A DNA stretch of 64,000 nucleotides. Origin: Rhizobium viscosum (GTDB lineage Bacteria; Pseudomonadota; Alphaproteobacteria; Rhizobiales; Rhizobiaceae). The stretch lies in assembly GCF_014873945.1 (NCBI RefSeq), contig NZ_JADBEC010000002.1:682001-746000 (forward strand), read 5' to 3'. Under the pieces are notes generated by a model. It had not been told where the DNA came from, did not search any database, and worked only from the letters and a program-made list of their open reading frames with translations. Below are positions 58,705 through 64,000 of this stretch, piece after piece (the stretch's first letter is position 1; the number at the start of each line of letters is the position of its first letter). Made by a program: the position numbers and the translations under genes.

Positions 58705-59625
58705 ATGGTCGCCGGTGTCGACCTCGGCGGTACGAAGGTCCTGGTGGGGCTTGCCGACTTGCAGGGGCGTATTCTGGCAAAGGCCGAAGAGCCGACCGAA
58801 CACGGCGCTGGTGCCCCTGTATTGCGGCAAATTCCTCGGATGATTTTGTCCCTCGTACAGGACAATCGCGATCGAGGCCCATTGCGCAAGGCTGTTGTCG
58901 GTGTGCCGGGCGCGGTATCGCCACTGACGGGGCTTGCTTCGCTCTCCCCTCACCTGGCCATCCCGGCCGACCAGCCGCTCGCCACGTTGCTCGCACGTGC
59001 CCTTCCAGCCCCCGTCGTGGTTGAGAACGACGTGAACCTCGCGGCATTTGCCGAAGCCACACTTGGCAAAGGACAGGATCAGGACTCGCTTGCATTTATC
59101 GCCTTCGGAACCGGTGTCGGCATGGGGCTGGTTATCGGTGGAAAGCTCTTTCGCGGCCAGCACGGACGAGCAGGTGAACTGGGTTTTCTTCCGTTAGGTC
59201 CCAATCCTCATCAGACGGCGCTGCAGGCACGCGCCGGTCTCTTCGAGGATCAGGTTGATTCGCCTGCAGTGCGCAGCCTCTATGGCGATGGCACCCTGCC
59301 AGTCGCCGAAATATTCGCTCGCGCTGTGGCTGGAGACGAGCAAGCTGTCGCTGCCATCGAAACGCTCGCGAAATCGGCCTCGGTCGGCCTGGCCGCCGTG
59401 CAGGCTCTCTTCGATCCCACCCTCATCGTGCTGGGTGGGGGCATCGGCTCGCGCCGCGAGTTTGTCGATGCCGTCACGCGTCACATGTCGATGTTGCTGC
59501 CGTTTGAAACACGCATAGAGGCAACTGGGATCGGCCCTGAAGCCGGGATGCTGGGAGCTCTCATGCTCGGCCTGACCGACCTCGCGGCAATTGAGAATGC
59601 AGAAAAACAGGAAGCCGTCCGATGA
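58705..59625 (+). CDS. ROK-family sugar kinase
   Basis: A 306-residue sugar kinase: phosphate loop GVDLGGTKVLVG, sugar-site segment ENDVNLAAFAEATLG, GTGVGMGLVIGGKLF and a late LGGGIGS loop. The Cys-rich zinc motif of most ROK kinases is absent (GELGFLPLGPNPHQTALQ). The ATG at 58705 has GAAGG 3-8 bases upstream and gives the normal N-terminus; an in-frame TTG at 58621 would add 28 residues. It overlaps the glycosidase start by 4 bases. It probably phosphorylates the monosaccharide released by the glycosidase. Confidence 0.9.
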   Translation: MVAGVDLGGTKVLVGLADLQGRILAKAEEPTEHGAGAPVLRQIPRMILSLVQDNRDRGPLRKAVVGVPGAVSPLTGLASLSPHLAIPADQPLATLLARALPAPVVVENDVNLAAFAEATLGKGQDQDSLAFIAFGTGVGMGLVIGGKLFRGQHGRAGELGFLPLGPNPHQTALQARAGLFEDQVDSPAVRSLYGDGTLPVAEIFARAVAGDEQAVAAIETLAKSASVGLAAVQALFDPTLIVLGGGIGSRREFVDAVTRHMSMLLPFETRIEATGIGPEAGMLGALMLGLTDLAAIENAEKQEAVR

Positions 59626-61364
59626 GCGTCGCGCAATCAAAATCGCAAGTTCTGATACCGCTTGATGACGGACAGCTTCGTTCCACGACACCGGTGCTTC
59701 TGCCGTTCATGGCCCCGCGCCTGCAGGGCGATTGTCGGCCGGAAGGCAGGATCGAGCTTTCGCTATGGGGCGCCGGTAAGTTGGTCAATCTGACGTTCAC
59801 CGGCTGGAGCGCCCCTTTCACCTATGCGCCGAACCGCGTGGAAGCGCATGGCGGAGGGCTTTACGTGGCGCAGTCGGCACCGGCGCTCTTCTTGAAGGGT
59901 GCAAAGCTGCGGACCTTCATCCCTGCCCGGCGCTGCGCATGGTGGGGTACGACTGCGAAGCGCGAACCCATCGAACGGCAAGAGGGACGCCGCATTGCCC
60001 GCACCGGCTGGGGCGTCGCCATCGCAGAGCAAAGGCCGGACGGCGTTTTCGTGACCGCCGGCGCGACGATCGAAGAAGCACTTGCAGCACTCGATCTCGA
60101 CCAGGCGAAAGTGATTGCCGAGGCCAATGCCTACGTCACGCGTTGCGATGCGATGTCGGAGGCGCCTGCCCTGATGCGCAGCATGATCTCGCAAAGCCTG
60201 CACGCCGCTCTTTCCAGCATAAGGCGAGACGAGCACGGCGCCTTTGCCGGCCTCGCCGCCGGACAGGCCTACAGCGCGCCGGCCCGCACCTATTACCGGG
60301 ACGGCTATTGGACACTTCAGGCTCTCCTGGATCGGGAACCGGAAGCCGTCCGCGCCCAGATCGATCTTCTTGCACGAGGCGTGCAGGACAGCGGCGAAGC
60401 GCCGAGCGGCGTCATCCTGACAGGACGAGGACAGGCCGAGGAATGGGAAAAGGTGCGCCTCACAGATCCACGGATCAAGGAAGAGCACCTTCGACCCGGC
60501 GACTGGTGGAGCGATCATTTCGACAGCCCGCTCTTTTTCATTCTGACGATCGGCGACTATATCAATGCGACCGGCGATAGCTCGCCGCTTTCCCTCTACT
60601 GGGATAAGGTGGTGGCGATCTTCAATCGTTACTGCAGCTTCGACGAGACTGGAACAGGTTTGCCGATCAAGCCGCGGCACGACCGCGATTGGGCCGACAA
60701 TGTCTATCGCCACGGTTATGTGGCCTATGATCTCGGCCTGTGGATCGGCGCCCTCGACGTCATCGCAAAGCACGGCGCCGCGCTCGACAAAGCCTTTGCG
60801 TCGAAGGCGGCAGCGGTGGCGCAAAAGGCGCGTGCCTCGCTGGACGAGGCGCTTCTGCAACCGGGCGGCACTTACGCGGACTACGGGACAAAGGCAGATT
60901 TCGTCGAAGACCATCTGACGCTCGACAGCCTGACGCTGCTTCGCTTCAAGGCGGTTTCTCCCGAGCGAGCAAAAGGCGTTCTCGCCAAGGTCCAGGAGAT
61001 CCTGGAAAGTCGCAACAATGGCGAGCAGCCTTACGGAGACTGGGGCGTGCTTTGCGCCTATCCGCCGTTCAAGCGCCCCAAGGATACGCGCGAGAAATCC
61101 TATTTCGCCTATCGCTACCACAATGGCTCGGACTGGCCCTATCTTTCGGGGCTCTATGCCGAGCAACGGCTTGCCTACGGCCTGGACGGCGCGGATTACC
61201 CGCTCCTGCGCTGGTGGAAGACCTGCCTCGAAGAGGGCTGGATGGGAGCGGTCGAATATTTCTCGCCACCCTGGGGGCGCGGTTCGCTGCTTCAGGGATG
61301 GAGCAGCATGCCGGCTGCCGCGGCGCTCGCCTACAAGGATAAGCTGCCGGCCGCGATCCGCTAG
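59622..61364 (+). CDS. Six-hairpin (alpha/alpha)6 glycosidase
   Basis: A 580-residue glycoside hydrolase related to the GH15/GH37/GH63 and glycogen-debranching group. The catalytic half includes YYRDGYWTLQALL (candidate acid Asp), GDWWSDHFDSPLFFILTIGDYI, KPRHDRDWADNVYRHGYVAYDLGLW and a terminal VEYFSPPWGRGSLLQGWSS. There is no signal peptide, so it is cytoplasmic and acts on imported oligosaccharides. It overlaps the kinase gene by 4 bases. The exact GH family and linkage cannot be fixed by eye. Confidence 0.8.
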   Translation: MSVAQSKSQVLIPLDDGQLRSTTPVLLPFMAPRLQGDCRPEGRIELSLWGAGKLVNLTFTGWSAPFTYAPNRVEAHGGGLYVAQSAPALFLKGAKLRTFIPARRCAWWGTTAKREPIERQEGRRIARTGWGVAIAEQRPDGVFVTAGATIEEALAALDLDQAKVIAEANAYVTRCDAMSEAPALMRSMISQSLHAALSSIRRDEHGAFAGLAAGQAYSAPARTYYRDGYWTLQALLDREPEAVRAQIDLLARGVQDSGEAPSGVILTGRGQAEEWEKVRLTDPRIKEEHLRPGDWWSDHFDSPLFFILTIGDYINATGDSSPLSLYWDKVVAIFNRYCSFDETGTGLPIKPRHDRDWADNVYRHGYVAYDLGLWIGALDVIAKHGAALDKAFASKAAAVAQKARASLDEALLQPGGTYADYGTKADFVEDHLTLDSLTLLRFKAVSPERAKGVLAKVQEILESRNNGEQPYGDWGVLCAYPPFKRPKDTREKSYFAYRYHNGSDWPYLSGLYAEQRLAYGLDGADYPLLRWWKTCLEEGWMGAVEYFSPPWGRGSLLQGWSSMPAAAALAYKDKLPAAIR

Positions 61365-61418
61365 AGGTTTGCGACCGGTCGCCACCAAGGCGGCCTTCTT
61401 TCTGAAAGAACAAATGCC

Positions 61419-61445
61419 AAAGGGCCGCCCAAAAGGCGGCCCTTT
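61419..61445. terminator. Bidirectional terminator between glycosidase and ABC permease genes
   Basis: AAAGGGCCGCC, a 5-base loop and GGCGGCCCTTT form a perfect 11-bp stem with A-rich and T-rich feet. It lies between convergent genes, 54 bases after the glycosidase stop and 20 bases from the permease stop. Confidence 0.75.
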
Positions 61446-61465
61446 AACTAGGTGATACGGCAGCC

Positions 61466-62284
61466 CTATTCCTTCGTTGCGCCCGCCATCAGGCCGCTCA
61501 TCAACATGCGCTGCAGGGCTGTAAACATGACGAGCACGGGCAGCACCGAAAGCACCGACATCGACAGCAGCCTGGGCCAGTTGATACCGAAGCGCCCGAC
61601 CGTATTGGCAAGCGCGACCTGGACTGTCCACTTGTCCTGGTCGCTGATGATCAGGAACGGCCAAAGATAATCGTTCCAGCGCCAGACGAGATTGAAGGCG
61701 AGCAGAGTGCCGATCGCAGGTATGGCGAGCGGAACAATGATCCGCCACAGGATCCGCCATTCCGGAGTACCGTCGAGACGTGCCGCCTCGAGAAGGCTGT
61801 CAGGAATGTTGGTGATGTATTGGCGCATGAGGAAGACCCCGGTCGGGGTTGCCGCCGGCGCAATGATGATGCCTGCGAGCGTATCGAGAAGATTGAGATC
61901 CCGCAGCACCAGAAAGACCGGGATCATGATGATCTGCAACGGCACCATCAACGACGACATGATGAGCAGGAAGAAAAGCGTGTCTCCCTTAAACCGAAAT
62001 TTCGCGAGCGCGTAGCCAGCCATGACGCTGATGGTGACGGACAGCAGCGCCGAGAGCACCGAGACAATGGCCGAATTACGGAAGAAGATGAGGAACTTCG
62101 CGCGCGACACCGTATCGATAAAGTTCTGCAAGGTCGGCTGCGCCGGCAAAATGGTCGGCGGCCACTGGAAGATCTCCTGTTGTGATTTCAACGAAGACAG
62201 GAAGAGCCAGACCGGCGGCATCAGGAAGACGAACAGCGTCAGCACGACAAAGGCCAGTCGCCAGGGGGAGTAGATGCGTGTCAT
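61466..62284 (-). CDS. CUT1 sugar ABC transporter permease (MalG type)
   Basis: A 272-residue permease with six helices and the EAA loop EAARLDGTPEWRILWRIIVPLAIPAIGTL. The start at 62284 (MTRIYSPWRLAFVVLTLFVFLM) overlaps the partner permease stop by 4 bases (ATGA); the open frame upstream is only the other gene read out of frame. Moves the sugar across the inner membrane with its partner. Confidence 0.93.
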   Translation of the reverse strand: MTRIYSPWRLAFVVLTLFVFLMPPVWLFLSSLKSQQEIFQWPPTILPAQPTLQNFIDTVSRAKFLIFFRNSAIVSVLSALLSVTISVMAGYALAKFRFKGDTLFFLLIMSSLMVPLQIIMIPVFLVLRDLNLLDTLAGIIIAPAATPTGVFLMRQYITNIPDSLLEAARLDGTPEWRILWRIIVPLAIPAIGTLLAFNLVWRWNDYLWPFLIISDQDKWTVQVALANTVGRFGINWPRLLSMSVLSVLPVLVMFTALQRMLMSGLMAGATKE

Positions 62285-63234
62285 TTCTCGCTCCGCGATA
62301 CGCGCAACTGGAAGATCGTGAGGAACAGCAGGATGATGAACAGCACCACGGACTGGGCGGCCGCAACGCCAGCCTGCATGGGCTTTTGGAACGCGGTGTC
62401 GTAGATCGTCTGGATGAGATAGACCGTCGCCTTGCCCGGACCGCCGCCCGTCAGGGATACGACGAGTTCGTAGACCTTGAAGGCCTCGATAGAGGAGAGG
62501 ACCAGAACGACGGCGAGCGTCGGCTTGAGGAGCGGCAAGGTGATATGGGTGAATTGCCGCCACTTGCTGGTGCCGTCGATCGAGGCTGCCTCGTAGTAAT
62601 CAGTGGAAATCGCGGTCAGGCCTGCAATGAAGATCATCATATTGAAGCCTGCTTGCGCCCACACCCAGGCGATGACGACGGCGATCTGGGCCATCGTGTC
62701 CTGTTCGAGCCATGGGACCGGGGCAAAGCCGATCAGTGAGAGCAGGTAGTTCACAAGGCCGTTGTTGAGGCCGAACAGCCATCGCCAGGCGACGCCGATA
62801 ATCAGCAGGCTGATCATCGACGGAAAGAAGACGATCGTGCGGACGAAGGCAAACAGCCTGGTCTGCGGTGCCAGCAGCAGAGCCAGCGCCAGCGAGACGA
62901 CAATGTTCAACGGAACTGCGATAATCACGAAAAGAACGGTCTTGAGCAATGAAACCTGAAAATCCACATTGCTCAGAAGCCCGATAAAGTTATCCAGGCC
63001 GACATATTGCGGCAGCGTGTTAGGCACCTGCGGAACGACAACTACACCCCGCTTGAAAAAGGCCATGAAGAGGCCCTGGACCAGCGGATAGAGGGTGAAG
63101 GTAAGGAGGAGCGCCATTGTCGGCGCCATGAGCAGGTAGGGCCATCCGAGGCTTGCCAGGCTGCCGCGCAGACCTTTCGGCACCGGGTGGGGACCCAGTG
63201 CCGAACGGCTGTCTTCCAGTATGCCCGTCGTCAC
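62281..63234 (-). CDS. CUT1 sugar ABC transporter permease (MalF type)
   Basis: A 317-residue permease with six helices and the EAA loop EAASIDGTSKWRQFTHITLPLLKPTLAVV. An N-terminal cytoplasmic tail of about 30 residues precedes the first helix. The start is GTG at 63234, overlapping the binding-protein stop (GTGA). Confidence 0.92.
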   Translation of the reverse strand: MTTGILEDSRSALGPHPVPKGLRGSLASLGWPYLLMAPTMALLLTFTLYPLVQGLFMAFFKRGVVVVPQVPNTLPQYVGLDNFIGLLSNVDFQVSLLKTVLFVIIAVPLNIVVSLALALLLAPQTRLFAFVRTIVFFPSMISLLIIGVAWRWLFGLNNGLVNYLLSLIGFAPVPWLEQDTMAQIAVVIAWVWAQAGFNMMIFIAGLTAISTDYYEAASIDGTSKWRQFTHITLPLLKPTLAVVLVLSSIEAFKVYELVVSLTGGGPGKATVYLIQTIYDTAFQKPMQAGVAAAQSVVLFIILLFLTIFQLRVSRSEK

Positions 63235-64000
63235 TTGCTGGCCTCAAGCGAGGCATCGGCTGCCTTCTTGATCTGCGAAATGGCTTCGGCAGAGGTGATC
63301 TGACCGGCAACAGCCTGCGTAACAGCTGTCTTCACGGTCCCCCAGACGGCCTGCATCTGCGGCCAGGCCTGGTCGGTCGCAGCGTAGGCAGGGCTGGCGT
63401 TCAACTCGCCCTGCATCGCCGTAATCGCTTCGGTCGCGGCCGGATTGTCGTACTTGACGGCTGCTGCCTTCAGGTTGGCCGGGATCATGCCGAAGGTCTT
63501 GGCATATTGTCCCTGGATCTCCGGCGAGGTGATCCATTTGATGAAATCGATCGCTTCGGGAAGATGCTGGCTGGTGTTGAAGGCCACAAGATAGTCGCCT
63601 CCATAGATCGACGAGGCGACGGTGCCCCGCGGCGTCGGGCCAGCCTGCCACGCAAAATGCGCATTGTCGGCCAGTCCGGCGATCTGCCAGCTTCCCGACA
63701 TATAGGCTACGGCCTGACCGGCCGTGAAGATTTCCTTCGGATTGTCGGAGCTCGCGCCGGACCAGAGACCGGGTGGCATTGCAGCCTTCGTGATGTCGAT
63801 GAACTTGTCGAGCGTGCTCGTCCACGCTGCCTCGTCCATGACGACCTTCACAGGTTCCTTTTCCGTGTAGATGTGATTTCCGTACTGATATTCATGAACG
63901 ATCCAGCGGCTTGCCGAAACGTCCCAGACGAGCGGATAGCGGGTACCCGACTTTTCCGCGACTTCCTTGATCTTCGGAACGAATTCATCCCAGGTCCAAC
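63231..64000 (-). CDS. Sugar-binding protein of the CUT1 transporter, N-terminus outside the window
   Basis: Extracellular solute-binding protein (SBP_bac_1). The frame is open to the window edge and reads TWTWDEFVPKIKEVAEKSGTRYP at its visible start, so the signal peptide and N-lobe begin upstream. Visible: FTAGQAVAYMSGSWQIAGLAD, GGDYLVAFNTSQHLPEAIDFIKWI and a C-terminal alanine-rich helix. First gene of the permease operon. Ligand probably an oligosaccharide cleaved by the neighbouring glycosidase. Confidence 0.92.
   Translation of the reverse strand, partial: WTWDEFVPKIKEVAEKSGTRYPLVWDVSASRWIVHEYQYGNHIYTEKEPVKVVMDEAAWTSTLDKFIDITKAAMPPGLWSGASSDNPKEIFTAGQAVAYMSGSWQIAGLADNAHFAWQAGPTPRGTVASSIYGGDYLVAFNTSQHLPEAIDFIKWITSPEIQGQYAKTFGMIPANLKAAAVKYDNPAATEAITAMQGELNASPAYAATDQAWPQMQAVWGTVKTAVTQAVAGQITSAEAISQIKKAADASLEASK

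Noticed and set aside
59763..61760. 665-codon minus-strand frame over the glycosidase gene
   Set aside because: Shadow frame crossing the glycosidase, the terminator at 61419-61445 and part of a permease gene; composition is Arg/His/Ala-rich and motif-free.
1..64000. CRISPR arrays, tRNA or rRNA genes, transposase genes, prophage
   Set aside because: No spaced repeat arrays, cloverleaf-like sequence, rRNA-like block or recognisable mobile-element protein was seen on either strand.

Overview
The window looks like DNA from a fast-growing member of the Rhizobiales, most likely Rhizobium or Agrobacterium. This rests on high GC content, strong G/C third-position bias, many periplasmic-binding-protein transporters, ROK, Lrp and XylR-type regulators, a soluble PAS chemoreceptor, an ECF sigma factor with a DGPF partner, and several GGDEF/EAL proteins. 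I see no rRNA, tRNA, housekeeping gene, insertion sequence, phage gene or CRISPR array, so this is probably an accessory part of the chromosome or a megaplasmid. Species assignment is inference.

Layout. 1-5 kb: the end of a sensor kinase, then two paralogous GT4 glycosyltransferases of identical length separated by poorly conserved DNA. 5-12 kb: single genes (cytochrome b561, a diguanylate cyclase, an alpha/beta hydrolase, a Gly/His-rich secreted protein, a phosphotriesterase-like hydrolase, an ABC exporter with a possible leader peptide). 12.4-22 kb: a MipA/OmpV outer-membrane protein converging on a ten-gene minus-strand operon. The operon encodes an OmpR-type response regulator, a sensor kinase, a HAD phosphatase, a class III aminotransferase, a ureohydrolase-fold protein, two ArnE/F-like small membrane proteins, a fatty acid desaturase, a Cys-nucleophile hydrolase and a FemAB/GNAT-like transferase. 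Four tandem 11-bp repeats lie between the kinase and the HAD gene. This is my best candidate for an undescribed system: regulated synthesis and flipping of an amino-modified lipid.

22-31 kb: a catabolic operon (2,4'-dihydroxyacetophenone-dioxygenase-like cupin, SDR, Liv-type ABC importer, zinc alcohol dehydrogenase) divergent from a XylR_N/V4R regulator whose AAA+ domain lacks GAFTGA. 31-35.5 kb: a GAF-PAS-GGDEF-EAL protein and a soluble double-PAS chemoreceptor with a CheR/CheB-type C-terminal pentapeptide. 35.9-40.6 kb: homocysteine S-methyltransferase with a polar amino acid ABC importer and a divergent Lrp regulator, suggesting S-methylmethionine use. 41-43 kb: a DGPF protein with its ECF sigma factor.

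43-55.4 kb: a seven-gene minus-strand operon with an old-yellow-enzyme-like flavoprotein, three membrane-anchored diheme cytochromes c, a small membrane protein, a GMC oxidoreductase and a membrane-embedded patatin. It looks like a periplasmic oxidation pathway for a hydrophobic substrate and is the second candidate system. 55.8-64 kb: a sugar regulon (CUT1 ABC transporter, ROK repressor, ROK sugar kinase, six-hairpin glycosidase) with two matching inverted-repeat operators that I can see in the sequence.
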